Positions 34,125 through 42,278 of a DNA stretch of 64,000 bases are shown one piece after another. The stretch is taken from assembly GCA_946479285.1 (NCBI GenBank), contig CAMLFH010000009.1:62001-126000 (forward strand), written 5' to 3'. The notes under the pieces are model-generated. The model saw nothing but the letters and a program-made list of their open reading frames with translations, did no database searches and was not told the origin of the DNA. The position numbers were made by a program, and so were the translations under genes. This DNA is from an uncultured Flavobacteriales bacterium (GTDB taxonomy: Bacteria; Bacteroidota; Bacteroidia; Flavobacteriales; Crocinitomicaceae). Each line of letters begins with the position of its first letter. Within the stretch, counting starts at the first letter, position 1.

Positions 34125-34736
34125 ATGAAGACAAGAGATAAAATATTACATACAGCCTTGAACTTATTCAATCAGCATGGAGTTCCAAACATTACGCTGC
34201 GCCGCATTGCGTCCGAAATGTTCATCAGCCAGGGTAACCTGAATTATCATTTCAAGCACCGGGAAGACATTATAGAAGCACTTTTTTTCCAGTTAATGGA
34301 AACTTTTGAAGCAGAAAAAGCAAAATTAGATACAGAGAAAATGGACTTCCAGTTCATCCTGGATTCTACCCGGAACGGTATGGAAGCGTTGTTCAAATTT
34401 CGTTTCCTGATGATCGATTTTAACCAGGTCATGCGTGAAAACCCAAAAATCCACGAACATTTCAAGCAATTGGAAGAAGTCCGCAGAACAACCTATTTAT
34501 ACTCTTTTGATTTGGCAATTAAAGCCGGGATCATGCGCGCTCCTGCTTTTGAAACAGAATACCACGGACTAAATGAACGCATTCGTGTGTTCAGCGATTA
34601 CTGGATTGCATCAGCAGAAGTTTATGGAGAACCGGTAGAAACAACCGTGGAGAAATACCACAATTTATTGGTAGAAATGTTCTTTCCCTATTTCACGAAA
34701 GATTCACAGCGGGAGTTTTTGTTGAAGCGGTTATAA
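34125..34736 (+). CDS. TetR family transcriptional regulator
   Basis: A 203-residue regulator. The N-terminal HTH is clear: RDKILHTALNLFNQHGVPNI, TLRRIASEMFISQGNLNYHF and KHREDIIEALF (residues ~4-55). The rest is an all-helical ligand-binding domain with no recognisable ligand motif. It is divergent from a methyltransferase gene across a 72-base region with two near-identical 19-base repeats, the second abutting its own start, so autorepression plus control of the methyltransferase is likely. Confidence 0.9.
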   Translation: MKTRDKILHTALNLFNQHGVPNITLRRIASEMFISQGNLNYHFKHREDIIEALFFQLMETFEAEKAKLDTEKMDFQFILDSTRNGMEALFKFRFLMIDFNQVMRENPKIHEHFKQLEEVRRTTYLYSFDLAIKAGIMRAPAFETEYHGLNERIRVFSDYWIASAEVYGEPVETTVEKYHNLLVEMFFPYFTKDSQREFLLKRL

Positions 34737-34740
34737 ACAA

Positions 34741-34773
34741 AAACAGCCGCAGAATAAATCCACGGCTGCTTTT
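34741..34773. terminator. Bidirectional terminator
   Basis: AAACAGCCG and CGGCTGCTTTT arms around a 13-base loop between convergent genes. It resembles the hairpin at 39104-39131. Confidence 0.75.
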
Positions 34774-34813
34774 ACTTTTTATTTATTAACTGAAAACTTA
34801 TGGCATTTTTAGA

Positions 34814-35476
34814 TTACTTGTAGCAATCTCCGGTCACCGTAGGTAAATCTTGTTTCGTACCAAACTTTATGGGCGCCGCCTTTTTTCGATTGAGCATCGG
34901 AATGCTGAACTCTTCTAACTTCGTATAACTCTCCACTTCTTTCTCTCTTGCGACTACATCGCCAGAACCTGTTGTTGAATAAACGGTTTTTGTACCTTTT
35001 ACAATACTACCGGTTAATACTGCTCTTAAATTGACACCTTTCACACTCAGCAATCCTATAGCATACTCAAGATTCGCCCTTGTAAATTCAAAACGTGATT
35101 TCTCCGCAAGATCTTTTGTGTAAAACACATAATAATAGGCATAATCCTTACCTCCATTCCCTTTGAAAAAATCTTCTTTCGAGTAAACTATTTGTCCGTG
35201 AATATCATAACCATTGCTTGTTTCTCCGCTATACAAATCAATGTAAATATAATCGTAGCTAAAATATTCCGGTTTGATATCGAAAACAACAATCATATCG
35301 CCAAAATTGTAACATTCCAACTGTGTCAGTTTTAATTTTCCTTCATTGACATAAAATCCCTGATTGGAGAGTGAGTCCGGTTTCGTTTCTGCTTTCGGGT
35401 TTTGCACTTCTAATTGGGAAAAACAAACCGGTAAAGCTAGCACCGTCAAAGCTATAATTGCAATTATTTTTTTCAT
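34814..35476 (-). CDS. Secreted protein of unknown function, paralogue of the upstream gene
   Basis: A 220-residue protein with signal peptide MKKIIAIIALTVLALPVCFSQ. The mature part shares with its neighbour the pattern QGFYVNEGKLKLTQLECYNFGDMIV, TKTVYSTTGSGDVVAREKEVE, FSIPMLNR and a final VTGDCYK (cited in parts). Cys pairs at LECYNFG and GDCYK may form a disulfide. No T9SS tag. It starts 15 bases after the paralogue's stop and is probably the last gene of an operon headed by a T9SS protein. I do not recognise the family. Confidence 0.8.
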   Translation of the reverse strand: MKKIIAIIALTVLALPVCFSQLEVQNPKAETKPDSLSNQGFYVNEGKLKLTQLECYNFGDMIVVFDIKPEYFSYDYIYIDLYSGETSNGYDIHGQIVYSKEDFFKGNGGKDYAYYYVFYTKDLAEKSRFEFTRANLEYAIGLLSVKGVNLRAVLTGSIVKGTKTVYSTTGSGDVVAREKEVESYTKLEEFSIPMLNRKKAAPIKFGTKQDLPTVTGDCYK

Positions 35477-35491
35477 GACAGGTTTTTAGGT

Positions 35492-36160
35492 CTAGTTATA
35501 ACAATCTCCAGTAACCTGAGGCTCTTCAGGATATTTACCAAACATGTAAGCCGAACCACTAAGTTTAATCCTGTTTAACATCGGTATGTTAAAACTGACC
35601 AAAACTTCAGCCTCTGTCCAAACTTCCTTCTCCCTGGCAATTACTTTCCCATCGGATTGAGTTTCATAAACTGTTTCTGTTCCGGTTAGATTATACCCTT
35701 TTACACTTGCAGCCAACCTGGAATCATTTGCCAAATTTTTTGATCCTGCATACTGCATGTAAGTTCGCTTACAGTATGGGAAAACCTTAGAAACTTCTTT
35801 TAGATCAGTTGTTGTAAAAATATTGAAGTATACGTACTTATCTTTCGGAGTAACCAATTTAGCAAACTCTGCTCTTTTTAAACGCACCATCTGATTATAT
35901 TCATTGTCACTCTTTGATCCCCACGTCAGTGTTATCTCTATCACATCAAAATCGAAAAAGCTTTTATCGATATTGAAAGCCACAATCAGATCTCCGAAAT
36001 TATAGCATTCCAGCTTGTCTAATTTCAATGTTCCCCCCTTCACGAAAAAGCCCTGGGTAGAATCAGATTTCACGACGGCAGTTTCCTTTATAGTAATTTG
36101 CGAAAAGGTATTCAGGGCAAATAATACGCTAATTACTGTGATATAGATTTTTCTTTTCAT
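35492..36160 (-). CDS. Secreted protein of unknown function, paralogue of the downstream gene
   Basis: A 222-residue protein with a signal peptide ending at NTFSQ. Shared pattern: QGFFVKGGTLKLDKLECYN, FGDLIVAF, GTETVYETQSDGKVIAREKE, VSFNIPMLNR and PQVTGDCYN. Overall likeness to the 34814-35476 product is moderate, consistent with an old tandem duplication. It lies 28 bases behind the 927-residue T9SS protein gene on the same strand. A periplasmic or surface helper for that protein is possible but unproven. Confidence 0.8.
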   Translation of the reverse strand: MKRKIYITVISVLFALNTFSQITIKETAVVKSDSTQGFFVKGGTLKLDKLECYNFGDLIVAFNIDKSFFDFDVIEITLTWGSKSDNEYNQMVRLKRAEFAKLVTPKDKYVYFNIFTTTDLKEVSKVFPYCKRTYMQYAGSKNLANDSRLAASVKGYNLTGTETVYETQSDGKVIAREKEVWTEAEVLVSFNIPMLNRIKLSGSAYMFGKYPEEPQVTGDCYN

Positions 36161-36188
36161 TTTATATAAGTTGTATCCGATTTAAAAT

Positions 36189-38972
36189 TTACTTGGTAAT
36201 AGTTACACGCTGAACAGAAATCCCTCCATTCGAATCCCTTGCTGTAATGAAATAAATTCCACTCTCAGCATTTGTTAGTTCAATGGTATTTTCTCCTGAC
36301 TCTAATAATTGGGTTGCAATAAATTGTCCGGCTGTGTTTGTAATAGTGATCGCTGTCTGTAAATCAATTAAAACCTTGAATGCTCCGGTATTCGGATTGG
36401 GGTAAACCGTAAATAAGCTCTTCGTCAGATCTTCCAACCCAACCGTTGAAATCGCCACACAAGCCGAAGTAGCCGAACAACCATTCTGGGTCACAATAAC
36501 TGCGTAAGTTCCATTTGCCGTTGCGGTAAATGACTGCGAAGTTGCACCTGCAATCGGAGCATTTCCATTTCCACAATTGATCCATTGATACGCTGCTCCG
36601 GAAGTCGTTGCCGAAATCGTTAATCCGCTCAAAGTTGTTGTTGCAACAGGAACCGTCACAATCACATTTTGTGTTTGCGTTGATGTATTTCCATGACCAT
36701 CGCTATAGGTCCAGGTAACGACTGTCGTTCCGGGAGTTGTTATTGGGAAGGTTGTTCCTGTTGTTCCTGTGATTACTCCGGCGCAGTTATCCGTTGCTGT
36801 TGGAGCTGTTAATGATGTTACTGAACATTGTCCTGTTACATTCGGAAGATTTGCCAAATTCGCAACCGGTGCAGTATTATCGTTAATGATCACATTCTGT
36901 GTTTGAGTCGATGTGTTTCCGTGTCCGTCGTTGTAGGTCCATGTTACTACGGTTGTTCCTTGTGCTGTAATCGGAAGGGTTGCATTGTGCGTTCCGGTGA
37001 TCATTCCGGCGCAGTTATCTGTTGAAGTTGGAGCAGTTAACGAAGCAACCGAACAATTTCCAGTTACAGCCGGAAGATTGGCCAAGTTTGCTATCGGAGC
37101 AATATTATCGCTGATAATCACATTCTGTGTTTGAGTCGATGTGTTTCCGTGTCCATCGTTGTAAGTCCAGATTATGACTGTTGTTCCCTGGGTCGTGATT
37201 GGCAAAGTTGCATTATGCGATCCGGTAATCGTTCCGGCGCAGTTGTCTGTCGCAGTCGGCGCTGTTAAACTGGTTATCGCACATTGATCAGTAATATTTG
37301 CCAAAGAAGCGGTATTCGCTACCGGAGCAGTATTGTCGTTGATGATGACATTTTGCGTTTGTGTCGACGTATTTCCGTGACCGTCGTTATACGTCCAGGT
37401 TACGACCGTAGTTCCGGGAGTTGTAATCGGAAGCGTTGCGTTGTGCGTTCCTATGATCGTTCCGGCACAGTTGTCTGTTGCGGTTGGTGCTGTTAAAGAA
37501 GTCACTGAACATTGCGAAGTCACATTTGCTAAAGTTACCTGATCCGGCACTATTCCGGTGGAAACACATTCCTGAGACAATAACATGGTGAAAATATCAT
37601 CTTCACCTAATGCAGTCAATTCAGAAACACCGGCTCCAAATTCAAAGTCTCTCGTTTCTCTAAAATAACCGGTAAGTAAAATATTCTTGTCTACATTCAC
37701 GGCGACCGAAGCAGTAGAATTTGACATAACGGTTCCTGTTGAATTAATTACCCAATTAAAAAAACCATTATTATCAAATTTAACTACAAAGTACTCTTGA
37801 TCTGCTCCTGTTAGATTAGTGATTCCTGAACCCGGATCAAAATCAACCGTGCCTTTAAAATAGCCTGTAGCATAAACATCATCATCTATATCTGATACGA
37901 TGGAAATACCTGTTCCATAACCTCCTGCTGCACCAAAATTATTGGACCAAAGATAGTCGCCCAATGAATTTAATTTCAAAATGAAACAATTATTGGAAGT
38001 CCCGATAGCTGCGAGTTGATTAGTACCTGTTCCAGGATTAAAATCGACCGTCCCCCGAAAATTACCCGTAATAAAAATATCATTGGAACTGTTTGAAGTT
38101 ATCCCGAATCCAACGTCCGTATTTGTACCTCCTACCGATTTGCTCCAAACATGATTTCCACTTGCGTTTAATTTCAAAATAAAAACATCCAAATCACCAT
38201 TCGAAGTCAAAGAACTTATTCCTACTCCGGGATCAAAATCAGCTGTACCTTGAAACATGCCTGAAGTAATGATATCATCATTAGAATCAATCGTTAGCGC
38301 ATGTCCCGAATCGAAATCTGTGCCACCTACTCTTTTAGCCCAAACTAGACTCCCTGCACTACTTAACTTCTGGATAAATACATCTCTACTGCCGGCGGAT
38401 GCCAGGTTCAAGACTGCAGCACCCGGATCAAAATCAACCGTATTCATAAATCGTCCAATCAAAACGACATTTCCTGTGTTGTCGATTTTTACAGACCGAG
38501 CCTCCTCATCGCCAGAACCACCAAAAGATTTAGCCCAAACAAAATTACCATTGGAATCCAATTTAAGCACGAAGTTATCATCACCACCATTAGAAGTCAG
38601 GTTATTGATTGCAACTCCCGGATTAAAATCAGATGTTCCCATAAAAGTCCCAACAATGTAAATGTTATCTGAAGCATCTACAGCTATTGTCTGCCCATAT
38701 AGTTTATTTGCCCCAGTTGTATTTTTTGTCCATTGTACAACTCCATTTATATCCCGTTTTGTAATGTTTGTCTGCACATCGCTAGCGGAAGGAGTTGTGT
38801 AAGTATAACCCAATGTATAGTTAAATCCGAAATGGCCAAATACCGCTTCCGTACCACCATCGAAAGAAGCTGTTGCATTGGAATAGACCCAGTCCAGGTT
38901 AGGCTGTGCAAATCCCAAAGTGAGATTGGAGAAGAATACAATAAGCAGGATCGAAATTTTTGTGTTTTTCAT
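36189..38972 (-). CDS. Large T9SS protein with SBBP propeller repeats and HYR-like repeats
   Basis: A 927-residue secreted protein. After a signal peptide (ending near LGFAQ), residues ~25-450 are SBBP beta-propeller repeats with FDPG units (DFNPGVAINNLTSNGGDDNF and variants). Four HYR-like repeats of 76 residues follow (ATDNCAGTITG, TWTYNDGHGNTSTQTQNV). A Cys-containing Ig-like module and a T9SS type A tag (FTVYPNPNTGAFKV to GIYFITARDSNGG) close the protein. It is very similar to the 39160-42147 product. It heads an operon with two small secreted paralogues. Adhesion or surface structure is inferred. Confidence 0.88.
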   Translation of the reverse strand: MKNTKISILLIVFFSNLTLGFAQPNLDWVYSNATASFDGGTEAVFGHFGFNYTLGYTYTTPSASDVQTNITKRDINGVVQWTKNTTGANKLYGQTIAVDASDNIYIVGTFMGTSDFNPGVAINNLTSNGGDDNFVLKLDSNGNFVWAKSFGGSGDEEARSVKIDNTGNVVLIGRFMNTVDFDPGAAVLNLASAGSRDVFIQKLSSAGSLVWAKRVGGTDFDSGHALTIDSNDDIITSGMFQGTADFDPGVGISSLTSNGDLDVFILKLNASGNHVWSKSVGGTNTDVGFGITSNSSNDIFITGNFRGTVDFNPGTGTNQLAAIGTSNNCFILKLNSLGDYLWSNNFGAAGGYGTGISIVSDIDDDVYATGYFKGTVDFDPGSGITNLTGADQEYFVVKFDNNGFFNWVINSTGTVMSNSTASVAVNVDKNILLTGYFRETRDFEFGAGVSELTALGEDDIFTMLLSQECVSTGIVPDQVTLANVTSQCSVTSLTAPTATDNCAGTIIGTHNATLPITTPGTTVVTWTYNDGHGNTSTQTQNVIINDNTAPVANTASLANITDQCAITSLTAPTATDNCAGTITGSHNATLPITTQGTTVIIWTYNDGHGNTSTQTQNVIISDNIAPIANLANLPAVTGNCSVASLTAPTSTDNCAGMITGTHNATLPITAQGTTVVTWTYNDGHGNTSTQTQNVIINDNTAPVANLANLPNVTGQCSVTSLTAPTATDNCAGVITGTTGTTFPITTPGTTVVTWTYSDGHGNTSTQTQNVIVTVPVATTTLSGLTISATTSGAAYQWINCGNGNAPIAGATSQSFTATANGTYAVIVTQNGCSATSACVAISTVGLEDLTKSLFTVYPNPNTGAFKVLIDLQTAITITNTAGQFIATQLLESGENTIELTNAESGIYFITARDSNGGISVQRVTITK
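36650..37545 (-). repeat. Four 228-base HYR-coding tandem repeats
   Basis: Four in-frame units of about 228 bases (76 codons). Stretches are nearly identical to the repeats at 39620-40520, for example the segment reading GTTTGTGTCGACGTATTTCC. Confidence 0.8.
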
Positions 38973-39031
38973 GTAGTTTTTATTAAGTTGTTTCTTAGTC
39001 AGTTGAAGTAATAAAGTATATTGATAGTTCG

Positions 39032-39090
39032 CGCAAAGTTCATTCTAAGCATCTTTTCGCTACCTACCGCACAGGAAGTTTTTCGCACAC
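39032..39090 (-). promoter_or_regulatory. Shared upstream element, copy A
   Basis: 59 bases upstream of the 927-residue protein gene, matching 42172-42230 at 53 of 59 positions. The last 34 bases contain one mismatch (core CGCTACCTACC, then CACAGGAAGTTTTTCGCACA). On the minus strand it ends in GAACTTTGCG, one base from a TAnnTTTG box. Confidence 0.82.
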
Positions 39091-39103
39091 GCACCAACAA
39101 AAA

Positions 39104-39131
39104 AACAGCCGCAGATTCCTCCACGACTGTT
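39104..39131 (-). terminator. Intrinsic terminator behind the 995-residue protein gene
   Basis: AACAGCCG and CGACTGTT arms (one mismatch) with a 12-base loop; on the minus strand TTTTTTT follows. Confidence 0.7.
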
Positions 39132-39159
39132 TCCTTCTTTCTATCTATTGTTGAAACTT

Positions 39160-42147
39160 TTACTTGTTAATATTCACTCGCTGCATGAAAACCTGTCCAT
39201 TTAAATCTGCTACCGAAATGAAATACATTCCACTTTCAGCATGAGCCAGTTCGATTGCATTTTCTCCGGCTTTTAATCGCTCTGTAGAAATCAATTGTCC
39301 CGCAGCATTTCGGATTTCAATGATTCCTTCGAATTGAGCAACCACGATAAACATTCCGTTATTGGGATTCGGATAAACCGTGAAGACTAATTGATCGATT
39401 TCTTCCAATCCGACTGTAGAAATTGTTACACAAGCAGAAGTTGAAGAACAACCGTTTTGCGTGACAATCACTGCGTAAGTTCCATTTGCCGATGCTGTAA
39501 ATGACTGGGAAGTCGCTCCTGAAATCGGAGTATTTCCATTCCCACAATTGATCCATTGATAAGTGGCTCCGGAAGTCGTTGCCGAAATCATTAATCCGCT
39601 CAAAGTTGTTGTTGCTATTGGTAGCGTCACAATCACATTCTGTGTTTGTGTTATCAAATTTCCGTGACCATCATTATAGGCCCAGGTTACTACTGTTGTT
39701 CCGGGTGCTGTAATTGGGAAGGTCGTAGTCGTTGTTCCGGTGATCGTTCCAGCACAATTGTCTGTTGCTGTTGGCGCAGTAATTGAAGTAACCGAACAAT
39801 TCCCATTTACATTCGGAAGATTTGCAGTATTCGCTACCGGAGCAGTATTGTCGTTAATAATTACATTCTGCGTTTGAGTCGACATGTTTCCATGACCGTC
39901 GTTGTAGGTCCAGGTTACGATTGTTGTTCCGGGAGTTGTAATAGGAAGCGTTGCATTGTATGTTCCCGTGATTGTTCCGGCACAGTTATCCGTTGCTGTT
40001 GGCGCGGTTAAACTCGTTACCGAACATTGATCCGTAATATTTGCCAAAGAAACGGTATTCGCTAACGGAGCAGTATTGTCATTAATGATCACATTTTGCG
40101 TTTGTGTCGACGTATTTCCGTGACCGTCGTTATATGTCCACGTTACAACAGTAGTTCCCGAAGTGGTGATTGGCAAAGTTGCATTGTGCGTTCCGGTGAT
40201 AATTCCTGCGCAATTATCTGTTGCAATTGGTGCTGTTAAAGATGTTACTGAACACTGATCCGTAATATTTGCCAAAGAAGCGGTATTCGCTACCGGAGCA
40301 GTATTGTCGTTGATGATCACATTTTGCGTTTGTGTCGACGTATTTCCATGACCATCGTTGTATGTCCAGGTTACGATTGTTGTTCCGGGAGTTGTAATCG
40401 GAAGCGTTGCATTGTGCGTTCCAGTGATCGTTCCAGCGCAATTGTCTGTTGCGGTTGGAGCGGTTAAACTGGTAACTGAACATTGACTAGTTATATTTGC
40501 TAAAGAAGACAAATTCGCAACCGGTGCGACCAAATCACTAATTGTAAGATTCAGCGTAATAGTGGAATCACAACCTGCTGAGTTTGTTAGGGTTTGCGTA
40601 TAAGTCCCGTTCGCTGTATAAGTCTGACCATTTAGTGTGAAGTTTGTACAGGCTGTTTGCGTTATTGTTGAAGAAGTATTTGAACAATTAGTAGCATACT
40701 TTCCAATGAATGCTGCTTCGTAAGGACTTGCAGGCCCTACCAAATTATAAATACCTGAAGAAGGATCCATATCGACCGTATTGCGATGCGTTCCTGTAGT
40801 CAGAATCATATTTCCAGCCTGATTAACTTCCATTGATTTAATAGCACTAGTTCCACCTGAGAGTTTATTAAACCATATCAGTCCTCCGGAATTGCTGTAT
40901 TTAGCCCAAAATCCAGACCGGTTAGGTGAGCTTATATTATTAATAGCAGACGAAAGATCAAAATCACACGTACCTTGAAAGCTTCCCGAAATATAGATAT
41001 TGGACGAGACATCTGTTTTTATTGAATATATGTCATCATCCAAACTTGATCCAGCTCCTATTGAATTACCCCACAGAAAATTTCCTAAGGCATCATATTT
41101 AGCGAATATCATATCATAATCAAATGATGCAGTACTTACGCTAAAAACAGCAGAAGATGGATCAAGATCTACAGTACCTATAACTCTTGCAGAAATAATT
41201 AAATTTCCGGAATTATCCATTGCCAATGCTCGTGCTTCATCACTAGAATCTCCATTAATCGCTTTCGCCCAAACATAATTACCAACTGATGAATATTTTG
41301 CAATGAAAACATCAAAATAGGTCGTTCCAATTGCTGTCAGATTGGCTACTGCCGCAGATGGATCAAAATCCGCTGTTCCATCAAAATCTCCCACCATACA
41401 AATATTACCTGAACCATCCACTATCATTTCAGCAGCCCTAAAACCACCGATCCGTTTCCCCCAAACATAGGCACCGGCGGAAGAATATTTTGCAAGAAAG
41501 GCACCTGAACCCGTAACATTTGCAGTTGCTGCCGATGGGTCCAAATCTACTGTCGAACCAGGTATATTTGCACTGAAAAAGACATTTCCACTTCCATCCA
41601 CCACGACTCGTGGGTATCTGTCATATCCTGCAGTTCCAATTGTGAATCCCCAAGCGTAGGCCCCAGTTGTGGTCAATTTAACCAGAAATATATCTTCACC
41701 TCCAACTGAAGTCACATTTGAAACCCCACTATTCGGATTGAGGTCAGTAATTCCGGAAAAGCTTCCGCAGATATAAACATTTCCATTTGCATCCGCATTA
41801 AAAGTGGGAAGGGGCGTATTAACATCATTTATCTGTATATTTCTTACCCAGATAAAATTTCCCGAAGCATCGTACTTCGCTGCGAAAGTGCAAAGATAGT
41901 TGGTCGTTGCCGTTAGATTTGCAACCCCAGGTCCCGGATCGAAATCCATGGTCTCAGTGAAATATCCCATTATATAGATGTTTCCAGAGATATCTGTTTT
42001 AATGGTGCTTACTTCAATACTTCCTGCCATGTTCTCTGCCCAAGTTATTGCAGGATTTTGTGAGAGCCCTGTATTTGGCAAGCTAATTAAGAATATGATG
42101 AATAAAAGTCCCTCTAACAGAGATTTTCGGTAGTATAGTCTTTTCAT
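39160..42147 (-). CDS. Large T9SS protein with SBBP propeller repeats and HYR-like repeats
   Basis: A 995-residue secreted protein. The ATG at 42147 opens a signal peptide (FIIFLISLPNTGLSQ); an upstream in-frame ATG would only translate the shared regulatory element. Residues ~40-500 are SBBP-type repeats (DFDPSAAVANLTAIG and variants). Next come a module with CTNFTLNGQTYTANGTYTQT, four 76-residue HYR-like repeats and a Cys module. A T9SS type A tag (FTVYPNPNNGMFIV to MYFISVADLNGQ) ends it. It is a sister of the 36189-38972 product. It is divergent from a LytS-type kinase gene, 131 bases apart. Confidence 0.88.
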   Translation of the reverse strand: MKRLYYRKSLLEGLLFIIFLISLPNTGLSQNPAITWAENMAGSIEVSTIKTDISGNIYIMGYFTETMDFDPGPGVANLTATTNYLCTFAAKYDASGNFIWVRNIQINDVNTPLPTFNADANGNVYICGSFSGITDLNPNSGVSNVTSVGGEDIFLVKLTTTGAYAWGFTIGTAGYDRYPRVVVDGSGNVFFSANIPGSTVDLDPSAATANVTGSGAFLAKYSSAGAYVWGKRIGGFRAAEMIVDGSGNICMVGDFDGTADFDPSAAVANLTAIGTTYFDVFIAKYSSVGNYVWAKAINGDSSDEARALAMDNSGNLIISARVIGTVDLDPSSAVFSVSTASFDYDMIFAKYDALGNFLWGNSIGAGSSLDDDIYSIKTDVSSNIYISGSFQGTCDFDLSSAINNISSPNRSGFWAKYSNSGGLIWFNKLSGGTSAIKSMEVNQAGNMILTTGTHRNTVDMDPSSGIYNLVGPASPYEAAFIGKYATNCSNTSSTITQTACTNFTLNGQTYTANGTYTQTLTNSAGCDSTITLNLTISDLVAPVANLSSLANITSQCSVTSLTAPTATDNCAGTITGTHNATLPITTPGTTIVTWTYNDGHGNTSTQTQNVIINDNTAPVANTASLANITDQCSVTSLTAPIATDNCAGIITGTHNATLPITTSGTTVVTWTYNDGHGNTSTQTQNVIINDNTAPLANTVSLANITDQCSVTSLTAPTATDNCAGTITGTYNATLPITTPGTTIVTWTYNDGHGNMSTQTQNVIINDNTAPVANTANLPNVNGNCSVTSITAPTATDNCAGTITGTTTTTFPITAPGTTVVTWAYNDGHGNLITQTQNVIVTLPIATTTLSGLMISATTSGATYQWINCGNGNTPISGATSQSFTASANGTYAVIVTQNGCSSTSACVTISTVGLEEIDQLVFTVYPNPNNGMFIVVAQFEGIIEIRNAAGQLISTERLKAGENAIELAHAESGMYFISVADLNGQVFMQRVNINK
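39620..40520 (-). repeat. Four 228-base HYR-coding tandem repeats
   Basis: In-frame units of about 228 bases, closely alike to each other and to those at 36650-37545, including shared synonymous codon choices. Confidence 0.8.
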
Positions 42148-42171
42148 GTTATGATTATTATTAATTTCTTC

Positions 42172-42230
42172 CGCAAAGTTCACTCCAACCACCTTCTCGC
42201 TACCTACCACACAGGAAGTTTTTCGCACAC
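42172..42230. promoter_or_regulatory. Shared upstream element, copy B
   Basis: Matches 39032-39090 in perfect register (53 of 59). It lies between the 995-residue protein gene (minus) and the LytS-type kinase gene (plus), about 50 bases before the kinase start. Confidence 0.82.
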
Positions 42231-42266
42231 CCGACAGAAAACGGTTCGCGGAGAATCAAAAGCCCT

Positions 42267-42274
42267 TATTTTTG
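42267..42274 (+). promoter_or_regulatory. -7 box TATTTTTG, predicted leaderless
   Basis: A perfect TAnnTTTG; TTTC separates it from the GTG start at 42279. Confidence 0.58.
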
Positions 42275-42278
42275 TTTC

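Noticed and set aside
36650..37545. CRISPR array suggested by regular 228-base periodicity
   Set aside because: The repeats are in-frame coding HYR-like domains without unique spacers.
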